64,000 nucleotides of DNA, taken from contig OY811976.1 of NCBI GenBank assembly GCA_963681505.1, positions 10,389,845-10,453,844 of the forward strand. The letters are read 5' to 3'. The notes under the pieces were generated by a model. It was not told the DNA's origin. It was given only the letters and a program-made list of their open reading frames with translations, and made no database searches. Below, in pieces: positions 50,386 to 63,440 of this stretch (its first letter is position 1; every line of letters starts with the position of its first letter). The translations under genes were made by a program, and so were the position numbers. This DNA comes from Eunapius fragilis. Its lineage: Eukaryota > Porifera > Demospongiae > Spongillida > Spongillidae.

Positions 50386-52087
50386 CCTGACCCCCGCACT
50401 TGATGCGTATGGCCCAGATGCAATACATTGCGTATTGCGGTTGGTCCCTCATCGAGGGACCAATATTATTCATACGCATCTGTGCCTTGCATCGGCGCTA
50501 ATGGTCCCTCGAATCCCGTTTATCGCTCCGTACACGCGAGGGACCACTTGCTCGTGCCCATCTCGCAAGAAGTGAAACAGTTGTAAAGAGCGAGGGCAAG
50601 CGTCTACAGACTCCCCATGCATCGACAGGTCTAGACCGAACTTTGTACTCGTCTATTGAACGCAGTTGTAAAGAGCGAGGGCAAGCGTCTACAGACTCCC
50701 CATGCATCGACAGGTCTAGACCGAACTTTGTACTCGTCTATTCAACGCAGTTGTAAAGAGCGAGGGCAAGCGTCTACAGACTCCCCATGCATCGACAGGT
50801 CTAGACCGAACTTTGTACTCGTCTATTGAACGCTCGTCTTCACTTCCGTCGAAGGTGCGTCCCTATAATCACTATTTTGTACAACGTGTCTGCCGTGCCA
50901 TGTTCAAGCGTCTAACACATCTGCCGTACCATGTACCAAGTTAGTACACGTCTGCCGTGCTATGTGCTATCTTCAAACGCGTTTGCCGCGTCGGTTCTAC
51001 ACATATGGCCGATATGGCTTGTCACCCCGTCTTATATGTCTATACACCAAGCCTCCCACACGACTGGCGATAGATCTGCAAGCTTAGTTCACATCTACAG
51101 TGTCATTTTCAATCTTCGTTAGCATCTGCCGCGCGAGTCAAACACACTTCCGTAACCCCCCCCCCCCCCCCCCACCCACGCTCACGTAGGTTTGGTTTTG
51201 ATACAAGCTTTGTTCTATTAACCAAGCCTCACACACGACTGGCATGCCATGTAAAAGCTTACTCCATATCTGCCGTGCCATGTGCAATCCTCACACACGT
51301 ATGCAGCGCGAGTCAACCGCACTACACACACACATACACACACATACACACACACACACACATGGCCTTGCCACATAGCTTCGTTGATACACCAACATGC
51401 CTGAGGCAGACTAAATTTCTTTACTCCTACTAAAAAATAAATATAGGCCTAAATTATTTTGTCAAGGCCAATAGGGCCTTCCTTAAAAATCACACACAGT
51501 TGCCATGGCAGTTTTAAAAAAAAGTTACACAAAACGAAGGTGCACATGTGGGGATCCCAAACATTTCAGGTTGTGCCACTTTCTACCGCCTGCTATTTAC
51601 AACCTTAGTTCACATCTGCCGTGCCCCATGTTTCCTAGTATACTTACATTCGCTTACATAGCCACGGGTACGCATACATAGCCATGGGGCAAGCTTACGT
51701 GGTCACGGGTATACTTGCATTCGCTTACATAGCCACGGGTACGCATACATAGCCATGGGGCAAGCTTACGTGGTCACGGGTATACTTGCATTAGCTTACA
51801 TAACCACGGGTACGTAGCCTTTACAACAGACATGGGTACCCTCGTTCAAATCCATACATACTACGCCGTCAGCGTTCTAGGTCACGGGCACACATCAACA
51901 AGCTATCATTCATACGAGAAAAGCTTAGAGTCACGACACCACTTATGCCTTCCGTTCGTTTGGCTGCCAATTGAAAATCAATTGATTTAATTGACATACA
52001 TGTATGGTCCGGGCACGACTAAAATTATTTGTTTATCATCTTCGAGTGACTCGCGTTTTGGGCCCAGTGTTGTACTGTGCAACGAAT
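50386..52087. repeat. 1.70-kb tandem duplication, copy 1
   Basis: Repeated at 52,088-53,787 with an offset of 1,702 bp and only a handful of differences (poly-C length, TAGTATACT/TAGTTTACT, and a 4-base change near 51,911). Inside are a 10-bp-arm hairpin (TTGGTCCCTC/GAGGGACCAA at 50,439-50,461), three 85-bp direct repeats (50,578-50,832), a CA microsatellite (51,326-51,361), and direct repeats of GCTTACATAGCCACGGGTAC (51,649-51,810). No gene. Confidence 0.97.
50578..50832. repeat. Three 85-bp direct repeats in copy 1
   Basis: Each unit runs from CAGTTGTAAAGAGCGAGGGC through CCATGCATCGACAGG and GACCGAACTTTGTACTCG. The three units are essentially identical (one C/G change). A diverged single relative sits at about 54,438-54,495. 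Confidence 0.95.
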
Positions 52088-53787
52088 CCTGACCCCCGCA
52101 CTTGATGCGTATGGCCCAGATGCAATACATTGCGTATTGCGGTTGGTCCCTCATCGAGGGACCAATATTATTCATACGCATCTGTGCCTTGCATCGGCGC
52201 TAATGGTCCCTCGAATCCCGTTTATCGCTCCGTACACGCGAGGGACCACTTGCTCGTGCCCATCTCGCAAGAAGTGAAACAGTTGTAACGAGCGAGGGCA
52301 AGCGTCTACAGACTCCCCATGCATCGACAGGTCTAGACCGAACTTTGTACTCGTCTATTGAACGCAGTTGTAAAGAGCGAGGGCAAGCGTCTACAGACTC
52401 CCCATGCATCGACAGGTCTAGACCGAACTTTGTACTCGTCTATTGAACGCAGTTGTAAAGAGCGAGGGCAAGCGTCTACAGACTCCCCATGCATCGACAG
52501 GTCTAGACCGAACTTTGTACTCGTCTATTGAACGCTCGTCTTCACTTCCGTCGAAGGTGCGTCCCTATAATCACTATTTTGTACAACGTGTCTGCCGTGC
52601 CATGTTCAAGCGTCTAACACATCTGCCGTACCATGTACCAAGTTAGTACACGTCTGCCGTGCTATGTGCTATCTTCAAACGCGTTTGCCGCGTCGGTTCT
52701 ACACATATGGCCGATATGGCTTGTCACCCCGTCTTATATGTCTATACACCAAGCCTCCCACACGACTGGCGATAGATCTGCAAGCTTAGTTCACATCTAC
52801 AGTGTCATTTTCAATCTTCGTTAGCATCTGCCGCGCGAGTCAAACACACTTCCGTAACCCCCCCCCCCCCCCCACCCACGCTCACGTAGGTTTGGTTTTG
52901 ATACAAGCTTTGTTCTATTAACCAAGCCTCACACACGACTGGCATGCCATGTAAAAGCTTACTCCATATCTGCCGTGCCATGTGCAATCCTCACACACGT
53001 ATGCAGCGCGAGTCAACCGCACTACACACACACATACACACACATACACACACACACACACATGGCCTTGCCACATAGCTTCGTTGATACACCAACATGC
53101 CTGAGGCAGACTAAATTTCTTTACTCCTACTAAAAAATAAATATAGGCCTAAATTATTTTGTCAAGGCCAATAGGGCCTTCCTTAAAAATCACACACAGT
53201 TGCCATGGCAGTTTTAAAAAAAAGTTACACAAAACGAAGGTGCACATGTGGGGATCCCAAACATTTCAGGTTGTGCCACTTTCTACCGCCTGCTATTTAC
53301 AACCTTAGTTCACATCTGCCGTGCCCCATGTTTCCTAGTTTACTTACATTCGCTTACATAGCCACGGGTACGCATACATAGCCATGGGGCAAGCTTACGT
53401 GGTCACGGGTATACTTGCATTCGCTTACATAGCCACGGGTACGCATACATAGCCATGGGGCAAGCTTACGTGGTCACGGGTATACTTGCATTAGCTTACA
53501 TAACCACGGGTACGTAGCCTTTACAACAGACATGGGTACCCTCGTTCAAATCCATACATACTACGCCGTCAGCGTTCTAGGTCACGGGCACACATCAACA
53601 AGCTATCATTACTACGAGAAAAGCTTAGAGTCACGACACCACTTATGCCTTCCGTTCGTTTGGCTGCCAATTGAAAATCAATTGATTTAATTGACATACA
53701 TGTATGGTCCGGGCACGACTAAAATTATTTGTTTATCATCTTCGAGTGACTCGCGTTTTGGGCCCAGTGTTGTACTGTGCAACGAAT
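52088..53787. repeat. 1.70-kb tandem duplication, copy 2
   Basis: See copy 1. The 85-bp triplet is at 52,280-52,534, with one AAAGAG to AACGAG change in the first unit. Followed by unique sequence TTGTGTTAGCGCC. Confidence 0.97.
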
Positions 53788-56600
53788 CCTTGTGTTAGCG
53801 CCAGGTATACGATGATTATATTTGTATGGTTGCTCTGAACAGAGCAGTAATTGTTCAGCACGAATGTCATTTACGGGTGTCTATTTTACTAACATCAAGG
53901 CTTGACGTAGTGTACAATAGGTTCAAAGCGCCACTGCATTAGGACGTGTTGTTGGAAGATTGCGTTGTGCTCTGGCGTATCGTAAGCACCATATAGGACC
54001 AATTGCTGCATCAAGCAGACCTCTAGTTACGAGGCAGACCATCCAGCGCGTACACACTGCACACGCACTCCACACAGATATAAGCTTTGCCCCTCACCTT
54101 TTAAAAACCCTCACGTCACTACAATAAGCAGCCTGTACGCTCGCTACCTACCAATCTAATCCTTAAAATTTGAATTTGAAATAGTTACTTATTAATAATT
54201 CCTTTTAATGCACTTTGTAGCGATTGGCCTTGGTAGCCGAGCTGAGCTGTTTAAACAGGTACGAAGGGTGGGATATACGTGCCGCACATTTCTGAAGGTG
54301 AACAGGGGTACGCGGGAGAGTGTACAACCTATTCCGGAATACAATGCGCGAGTCCCTTTATGTACAACCACTCGATACTTTGAAATTTGCCATAGACTTG
54401 CCTTACACCTTTCATCCTTTAGAAATGTGTGGCAAAAGAGCGAGGACAGACTGCCCACGCAAGACCGAACTTTGTTCTCGTCTATTGAACATCCATCGAG
54501 GTACGTTCCTAATTACTTCTTTGTACAACGTCCGCACATATGGCCGTTGATACAAGTTTTTTCTATTACCTAAGCTTCCCACACGACTGGCGTGCCACAT
54601 ACGAGCTTAATTCACATCTGCTGGGTCACGCTCAATATTATATCCCTAAGGCGTGCGATTCAAACGCACTACCGTACCTACCTTGTCACCTAAATTAAGT
54701 CGTTGTCCATTAATTAACCAGGCTTCAATCACGCGTGTGGCGTGTCTTTTACCAACTAGCTTCATACCTGCAGTGCCATGTATAATTTGAACACACGTAT
54801 GCAGCGGTAGTAAAAAGCACTACAGTACCTGCATATGGCCTTGTCACTTAGCTAAGGTTACGTGTGCTGCCACGATGGGCTTGTTAGAACGTCTTGATGC
54901 ACTAAGGGAAGGACCAACCACCCGCCAACCCACCCAACAGACTTACAAATTTTCCTTGCATAAATTCTATTGAAGTGCACATACTGGAACTACATCATTT
55001 TAAGTGTACACTGTATTACATGTCCTTAGTATGTGAAGAAACATCGCACTGCGAATTAAAACAACTTGCAATTAGCAAACGACTTAAACAGATTTGTTGA
55101 CTTAATTACATTCATACTGATGAACCCACAACTGCTTCGTAAGGTTAATACATCGCTATAAATAGACAAATCGATTGTATTTCATTTATACCAGCGAGGC
55201 CCGGGAACAAAGTACCGCCAAGGTTCATAGCATTATGGCTTTGGGTCCGCTATGTTCCTCCCATAGCAGGGGTTTTCTTAAGCGTTTTTATTTTTGTGTA
55301 TCGCAACAATATATTTATTTTATCTCCAGTGTGTTTTACAGTTACCTTACAAAGGCTAGGTGCCCCCGCATCACTACTTTTGTACGTCTGCCTGCCGTGC
55401 CATGTACAAGCTTTGTACACATCTGCCGTGCCACGTGCAATCCTTAACTGTGTTTGCAGTGCCGATTCTAATGCACAACCCCCCCCACCCCACATACACA
55501 CATACTGCCTTGTCTATTATCCAAGCTTTACACACGACAGGCGTGGCACATAAGCTTAATGACATCTTTAATCATGCCGATTCTAACGCACTACCCCTCC
55601 ACTAGCTTAACAAATTACTGGCATGCCATGTAAAAGCAATATCAGCCGTACCCAATCTTCGTACACGTCTGCCACGTGATTGAAATGCACTACCCCCACC
55701 ACCACACAAACACACGCACGCACACGCTCATATATGTCACGTAGCCTTTGTCATGGATACAGATACACGCTTTGAACATGCCTAAACGGCAGACCGTGTA
55801 TATATATTTACCCCTACTAAAAATTTACTTACTACCATGCGTTGCTCTATTGTTTTGATAAGGCCACTAGGTCCTTCCTTAAAATCACACATATTTGCCA
55901 TGCAGTGCAGTTAAAAATAGTACACAAAAAAAAGGTTTCCAATTTTTTTGATTTTGGCTCTTACAAAGGTTCTAAGTAAAAAGATATGTAGGAAAATAAC
56001 AATATGCATGAATTCTTTGGGTAACCAACACATACCTATACATGTATGTAAGATACACTGTAGATGTACGCATTATAAGAATCTGCTGTGCTATATAGGT
56101 AACACCTACTCGCGAGATTACTGTGCCAGGCAGAGAGACCTTATAAGTTTACAGTAGTAATAAATTTAATTTAAACGAGAGACTCATTAACTTACAAGTA
56201 CCCTATGGGCGGTCCTGTTTGAATTGGTTCAAATACATTGTACCAAATACATAATGGTATTCGGTCCCATCTCACCCAAAATAAGATCTATTAAGATGTA
56301 ATAGTTTTGAACACAAATGTCAAGTCTGTTGTCAATAGCTTCAGAGGGTTATGCACACATGCATTATAATTGACACATTGTGGTCTGCTTAAATATATGG
56401 GAACCACCATAACAATAAGATTTATTGAAGCAATAAAATTAATAGTTGGTACTTGTAGGTTATTATAAATATTTTCTTCTACGTTTCCAGGTGGACCAGC
56501 AGTGCTTTGAAGGCATGCATCATTTTTGACCCTCATCTGAAAAAAAAAAAAAAGTTATCACCAAGTGGGAACAAAATACAGCCATGCAAACAGGCAAATA
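53788..56600. repeat. Diverged relatives of the 1.70-kb unit, no gene
   Basis: Phrases of the duplicated unit reappear in order but diverged. Near 54,430-54,600: GACCGAACTTTG.TCTCG, CACATATGGCCG, CACACGACTGGCGTG. Near 55,370-55,730: CATCTGCCGTGCCA and CACACGAC.GGCGTG. The region is an older copy of the same repeat. ORFs across it (up to 121 codons) are not protein-like. Confidence 0.6.
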
Positions 56601-58760
56601 TGAAGGTGACATTGAAGCAGTGGCTATTGCAAAGTAGGGTTGGTAAGTACATAATTATACTAAGACAAATTGCCTTGCTTGCATAATTCTCACCTCCCCT
56701 TTGTACTGTGGCTATAGACTTGCATTTAAAATGTTTACACCGTCACAGGCACACTTGCACTGTCAAGGGTACATTTATGCTAACTTTACACTGCCTTGGG
56801 CACACCTGCAAAAAAGCTCTAACGGTCTACACTAATGTTGCACACTTACACTGCTTCAAAAATGCTTTTAGCATTACGGGCAACACTTAAAATAAATAAC
56901 AATGCTATTGGACAAGCTTGTACTCCCATGCGGCATTTGCAGTGCCTTTAGCAGCTTAAACGTAGCCACGGGGCACCTGCAATGCTTTGTAAAGGCATAC
57001 ATAGGCACGGGGACACTTATACAAGCTAGCAATGTCAAAATTGGTTATGGGAGGAAGCTGAGTGGACCCAGAGCCATAATGCTCAGTACCTTGTGTAGCC
57101 GTTAACCTCCCACTACAATTTCCAATTATAGATATGCCATAATGTAGTGGTAACATAACCTTCCAGTGCAATTGTGGGTTGGTAACAAAAAATGAAATAT
57201 TGAATTATTTAAGTGGCTTGTACTTGTATACAATGGCTGCACAATGTAAACACGTAGACCATTATACAAATGACTGCCTATATACGGGCTTATGCACTAA
57301 GTTTGGCCTTTAATATTAACCAAGCCTCACACACGACTGGCATGCCATGTAAAAGCTTACACCATATCTGCCGTGACATGTGCAATCTTCACACAAGTAT
57401 GCAGCGCGAGTAAAATGCACTACACACACACACAACTCACACACACACAACACACACACACATATGGCCTTGTCATATAGCTTAGTTGATACACCAACAT
57501 TCCTGGGGCAGACTTAATTTCTTTACTCCTACTAAAAATAATACAGGCCTAGATTATAATTGTTTGATTTTGTCAAGGCCACTAGGGCCTTCCTTAAAAA
57601 TCACACACATTTGCCATGGCAGTTAAAAAAAAAAGTTCACGAATAAAAATAAACAAAGGCACACATGTATAAAAAGGATCCCAAACATTAAAGGTTGTGC
57701 CTCTCACAATGTACAACCTGGATAAAGAAAGTGAATAGTAATATATAAATATAAGTGAATTTATTCTCACACAAGCACACATACACATTCATATACACAC
57801 ACACACACAGACACACACACACACACACACACACACAAATACTAAATTATTTATGGGTGCTATAACATATTATGCAGCAAACAGCTTACGGGTCTAGGCC
57901 TATGTACTACTTATCACAGTGTACGATGTATTATATACATCTATCAATGGTGCACACTGAGACCTATAGTAGTTAAATTAATTTTAGTTTGAGGTAGATT
58001 AGCTTAAGCACCCTATGGTCCTATTTCAATTGGTTTTAATATATTGTAACACTCATGTAAGCACTACCAAATACATAATGGTATATTACTGCCCAAAGCA
58101 TTTAGCAATTGTGCCATCAGTTAGTTACTACAAGTGGCCATAGCATTAAAATGAAAAAAAAAATGTGGAGGCAAGTACCTCACTGAGTCAAGGTTGGGTA
58201 TGGGGGAAAGCTGAACGGACCCAAGGCCATAAATGCCAAATAATCTATTCGTTTTTGCGGCTGGCATTTAATGTTGTCTGCTTTATCCAGCCAATAAAAG
58301 AATAATCAGTCAGGATCAGTTTCACACAAGTTTTAGCACACACATCTCAGCACTTGTAAGTTTATCATCCTCATCCGCTAGCTGGTACAGTACACTTGCA
58401 ATGCTTTGTAAATAGCCACGGGACATTTGCAATGGGTGCACCTGCAATGCCTTACAAAAATATTACATAGCAATAGCTACACTTGCAATTGTACACCTGC
58501 AATGCCTTGCAACAGGTACACTTGCAGCCTTTAATATAGCCACAGGGACACTTGCAATATGCCTTATAAAAGCTTAAATAGCCACGAGGACACTTACATG
58601 AAGCTTACAGACTTGCGCGGGCATGCACAACTAAGACACTAGCCACCATTACCATACCAAGCTTCTACACACTTATACATAGGTTTAGAAGCTTTACAGG
58701 CCCACGGACACACAGTTACCTGCAAGGTACCATTAACTCTCTACCATAAGCGTGTCCAAT
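56601..58760. repeat. Third diverged relative and TGCAATGC-rich spacers
   Basis: 57,313-57,640 is a clear diverged copy of about 51,226-51,540 (CAAGCCTCACACACGACTGG, ATGCAGCGCGAG, GGCCTAGATTAT). CA microsatellites lie at 57,422-57,463 and 57,792-57,836. Short phrases TAGCCACGGGG, ACACTTGCAATG and CTGCAATGCCTT are scattered through 56,740-57,020 and 58,385-58,700. Two similar segments occur at about 57,035-57,095 and 58,190-58,240. No gene. Confidence 0.55.
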
Positions 58761-59839
58761 GGGACATACTTATGCTTGGGATCGTACTCAAGGTTGCTGA
58801 TGAGGTCAAACATTCGTAAAGCCACTTTCCATGCAGTAAATCTCATAGCCATTCTATTGTAACAGTATACATTTTTTTGTACTTGTATAGTACAAGTACA
58901 AATAGCCGTTTGTGTATAACTAAGATGTTTATGTATACTACACGATTTCAGGTATTAGTGTTAGTTGCAATTAAATAATTATGTATACCATTATAGTAAT
59001 ACCTCTTTAAAATAAAAGCAATTATGTGATATGCTCAGCCAAAATGCACCTTAAAAAACAAGTGCACATGCTTATTACAAAAGGGAGTTCAGTTTTTCAA
59101 GGGTGCACCATATGGGTTCTTGCACATTGTTCATTACCAGTGTGTGCTTTTAGTAGATAATGTGCATACAAGTGTACAGAATTGCCTGTTGTACTATCAC
59201 ATACATAAGTAGATGTGCATAGCTCTTACCTTTTTCCACCTCACAAACAGGAAGTACATCATCGTCCTACATGTGTTGGAGTTGCCACTTGGACAAGCTG
59301 GACCAAATAAATATACACGATCTTACAAATGAATCTCGCATATGCTTCAGTTTGAGACTGTTAGTAGCTATCCTGCAAGGCAAAATGTTGGACAGTGCAG
59401 ATGAGGTTTTTTTATTTGAGCTTTGCTTATGTTTAAGTGTTGTAAAGAAATGTTTATTGAGTTGATTTAATTATTTTAATTTAATTTTAGATACATTAAT
59501 GTAATATAATGTACACACAGACATACAAAATTATTAATACAATCACACTGATATCACGTAATTTTATTAAAAACGATGTTTATATGCTAGCTGGCACACT
59601 TTAACAAGTGGTTTTGCAATGCATCCCAAGGTGCAGCATTCCTTTTAGGGTTCTTAGAAGGCTTCAATCCAGCGTTTGGGTGCAGAGAGGCAATGCAGCA
59701 TCTGTCATGGGATTTAGAAACTGTGTAATTGTAATGTATTGAACTTTGTATTTCTTTCATTCTGTACCTTTAAATAATCGTAGTTAAATAAAAAGAAATC
59801 GTCTACCGCCCGACAATATGAATATTTATATTGGGGCAT
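58761..59839. other. AT-rich DNA with one half of a diverged duplicate
   Basis: The segment at about 59,275-59,410 (AGTTGCCACTTGGACAAG, AATGAATCTC, CTGTTAGTAG, ATCCTGCAAGGCAA) recurs diverged at about 60,228-60,372. The 64-codon ORF at 59,271 is not recognised and is not preserved in the second copy. Confidence 0.5.
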
Positions 59840-60180
59840 GGCGATACCCAGAAGGGTACGAAACAAGAAAGAAAGCAGTGATGAAGCTACTCCTGACCAA
59901 ATGGGTATATGCATTGAAGAGGCTTAAACGAAAATCCGACTTAATGTTATCGGAGGGAGGATTGCTGAATGATATCCAGAAGGGCACAGATAGTTGCGCT
60001 GAGCTACTCTTGACCTTTAAAGGCTTTAAAGGAGCCAAAAAATAAAAATAAAATTCCGACACTACCACAAAATATGATGGTTTAATACCGGAGAGAAACG
60101 GACGTGCGGAGAGATATCCAGAAGGGTACAAAAATAAAAGTTGCGATCGATGGAGCTACTCCCGACCCTTAATTAATGGC
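59840..60180. repeat. Three diverged ~130-bp tandem units
   Basis: CCAGAAGGGTAC or CCAGAAGGGCAC recurs at about 59,849, 59,977 and 60,116. Each is followed 40-50 bases later by AGCTACTC.TGACC or GAGCTACTCCCGACC. The 75-codon ORF at 59,818-60,045 spans these repeats and is probably not a gene. Confidence 0.65.
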
Positions 60181-61384
60181 AGCATAAAAGCCTAGACAAC
60201 AAATTAGGCATTGTCCCCACCACCAGAGGAGTTGCCACTTGAACAAGAAAGACGAAGTATACATGCGCGATGAAACAAATGAATCTCACATCTGCTCGAT
60301 TCCTGAGGCTGTTAGTAGACATCCTGCAAGGCAATGCCAATATAGTCGGAGAGTGCAGATCAGGATTTTTTTTGTAACATTTATATAGCAGTATTATATT
60401 TAAAAATAGTGTATGATATAGCATTTTATTATATAAAAGTGAAAGCATATGCGGCAAGCTGCTGCATTTGAATAAGGGTTCATTCTATCAGAGATCATGT
60501 ACAAATCACTCTGATTCTATGGCTTGCATTGGTAATGGTTTACAAATCCTCGCGTGCTAGTGGTTGAGCATCCCTAGCTGGTTTTAGCCATGCACTCTCG
60601 CTTGCCTTCTGGAATTGTTCCAAACATTCTCTCCTATACGTCACTCCCATGCACGGCATTTAATAGTGAATCCCCAGTTGTGGACCATACTGTCACCAAT
60701 TTTCAAATGCAAAAGGCAGAGTTGACACGTACCTTGTATGAGCTTGATATCTGCTAAAAACTCATATATGGCACATTTGAGCAATTGTCTTGTCCAGTAA
60801 ATCCTCAGGGAAGTGCTATGATCCCTTGGCCCAGTTATTTTTCTTTGTTCGATACAGTGTTATAACTTGGTACTAATTCGCTCATCATATATGAGTTGCC
60901 CGAGTTTTTTAAAGACCAACTGTAACTTAGTGATGGGACATGCAGGATCGATCGTGCTGTGCATGGTCTCACTATGTTTCCTTTGAGAGTCATAAGTTGT
61001 TTAGTTTCTGTTAGGGGCCCTATATTATAGAACGGTTTATTTATCTGTGCATACACATCGTCGGGTGTTAGCCAATTATAGAGGCAAATGCAGGAATCTG
61101 TATACCGTTACTGTTGACGAGGTGGATTACATTAACCATTTTATCAAAGCTCCCAATTTTTTTAAATTGAGAAAAAATTGTTATGCAAGTCTGACAACAC
61201 GGATGGTCATTCTCACAGGGTTTGGAGCAACCTATTATTCACTGGCTCAATCATGTGTATTGCAAGGTGGATTAATTAAGGACACTTTATTGGCTCCATA
61301 CATGCAGTTGCATGGAGTATGAATGACAAAGCCTACCTATATTCCAGAAGGATGGAGGTTTGCGGGTCGGGACGAGAAAATGGC
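60181..61384. other. AT-rich DNA, no supported gene
   Basis: Includes the second copy of the 59.3-kb segment (to 60,372). A minus-strand stretch near 60,541-60,660 (YRRECLEQFQKASESAW, KPARDAQPLAREDL) is protein-like but only about 39 codons. Two ORFs at 60,835-61,056 and 61,047-61,322 look like ordinary protein but match nothing I know. Confidence 0.35.
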
Positions 61385-62317
61385 AGATAATTGCGATGTC
61401 CATCTACACTGTGCAGATCATTGAATTTAACATTAACACACGACTGTAACAGTAGGAGAGATGACGTGTAATAGCAGACCGAATTAGTAATACAAATCGG
61501 TTTCCGAATCTTGCCATAGAGTGTAACCAAGACATTATGTGCATCTGTTGATACACGACAATCAACTAACGAGTATAATATTAACTATTCCTCTCACATA
61601 CAACATGTACGAGTGTTTCTGCATTGCACACTTGGTAAATGCATATAACCTTTACATTATACATGCAGCTGTACACGCATATAGTGACGATCATATCATT
61701 TTAGACTTAACGATATGCACGAGATGACAATAGACGGCAATAGCATTATTTGCAACCGTTGAACGGTATTCTAGTTACTATGTGGAAAAATACAAATCTC
61801 TTGAATAGTAATCTACGTGCAAGCAGTAAAATCAAAATAGATGCAACATCACTAAGTACGTATGCACAAATTGGAATGCCACATTCGTGTGAATGCTGTA
61901 TGTGTAAATACACGCGTATATATGACTGCAGCAAATGCACATTGTATATGAAGCAATGTATTGACGACAGAAAATGGCAAAGTCAACCAGTATTAATACA
62001 TTTCTCTGCAGTGATTGGAGAGCACGTTCATTGACTGAGAATTGGCAAGTCCATCTACACTGTGAAGATCAGTTGTCAATTTAGCATCAAACACGACTGT
62101 AACGGTCTCATATGCAGACCGAATTATTCTATGTGTGTTCATACATATCAGAATTTATGGCCTTGCTCTGAGCAGCATCTCTCTGGTACGCTTCTATCAA
62201 CTGACGAGTAGGAAACCAGCCGTCTCCTATATAACAGGTACGAGTACTTCCGATCGACCATTTGCAATACTTGTATTTACACTTGGTAAATGCATGCACG
62301 TAACCAATTTGATTATA
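61385..62317. repeat. Diverged ~650-bp tandem duplication
   Basis: TCCATCTACACTGTGCAGATC and ACACGACTGTAAC (61,400-61,445) recur as TCCATCTACACTGTGAAGATC and ACACGACTGTAAC at about 62,050-62,102. The next phrases (CAGACCGAATTA, ATCAACTAACGAG/ATCAACTGACGAG, ACACTTGGTAAATGCAT) follow in order in both. Confidence 0.7.
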
Positions 62318-63010
62318 CCCGCAGCCTATACACGTATATGGGGACTATCGATATTATCATTTTAAATATTATGGACTTAATGATATGCACGAGACGGCAA
62401 TTGACGGCGATAGAAACATTGAACTGGATATTTTTGTTTACTACAATGTGGAGCAATTCAAATCTCTCACAGTTAGTTACGTGCAAACGGTCAGAACAAG
62501 TTATCTGGAAACGTACATGGCAATTTTTGCAGATGAGACGATGCAAACGATACCCGCAGCTGTACACGCATATGGGGACTATCGATAATATCATTTTAAA
62601 TATTTTGGACTTAATGATATGCACGAGACGGCTATTGACGGCGATGGAAACATTGAACGGGATTTTTTCGTTTACTCCGATGTGGAGTAATTCAGATCTC
62701 TCACAGTTAGTAACGTGCAAACAGAACAAATTAAAAGGAAACATACATGCCAATTTTCGGCAGACGAGACGATGCAAACGATACCCGCAGCTGTACACGC
62801 ATATGGGGACTATCGATAATATCATTTTAAATATTATGGACTTAATGATATGCGCGAGATGGCAATTGACGGCGAAACATTGAACTTGGATTTTTTTTGT
62901 TTACTACAATGTGATGCAATTCAAATCTCTCACAGTTACTAACGTGCAAACAGTCAGAACTAATTATCTGGAAACATTCATGGCAATTTTTGGCAGATGA
63001 GACGATGCAA
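62318..63010. repeat. Three 232-bp tandem units
   Basis: ACGATACCCGCAGCTGTACA, CATATGGGGACTATCGATA, GACTTAATGATATGC and CTCTCACAGTTAGTAACG recur at spacings of about 232 bp (starts about 62,318, 62,549 and 62,781). An older partial unit is at about 61,662-61,800. Because 232 is not a multiple of three, the 197-codon ORF across them is not a tandem-repeat protein in one frame. Confidence 0.88.
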
Positions 63011-63440
63011 ACGGAAATATTATATTTCTCAAATGTTTACGAATGCACGTGGGAATACATCGTACAAAAAATACTTTGATAAAAGCGTGTTTGTATGCTT
63101 TCATAATATATAAAATGCAAGACTGTATGAATCCAGCAAATGCAGCATTTTTAGGTGCATCAAATTTCTGAGCACCGTTCATCTGAATGCAGTACGTGCG
63201 TGTGATTATAAATGTAAATACATATAAACGACAGCAGCAACTACTCATGAATTAGAATACATGCTAATGCAAATCTGTACTAATGTTGAAAACCATAAAA
63301 ATGCAATTTTGAATGCAGTGTCGTTAAAAAATAAATGCAACATAGAGAGCAAGACTAAAAGGGTCAGATAAACTTTTGACAACAATTTATCCAATGTGAT
63401 AAAGAAGTGGATAAAGGTTTTAAATTCAGTTAAACATGGG
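63011..63440. other. AT-rich DNA, nothing recognised
   Basis: No gene or strong repeat. Confidence 0.45.

Noticed and set aside
58785..58830. CTGATGAGGTC near 58,790 as a second hammerhead
   Set aside because: No GAAA at the required position and no stem I partner.
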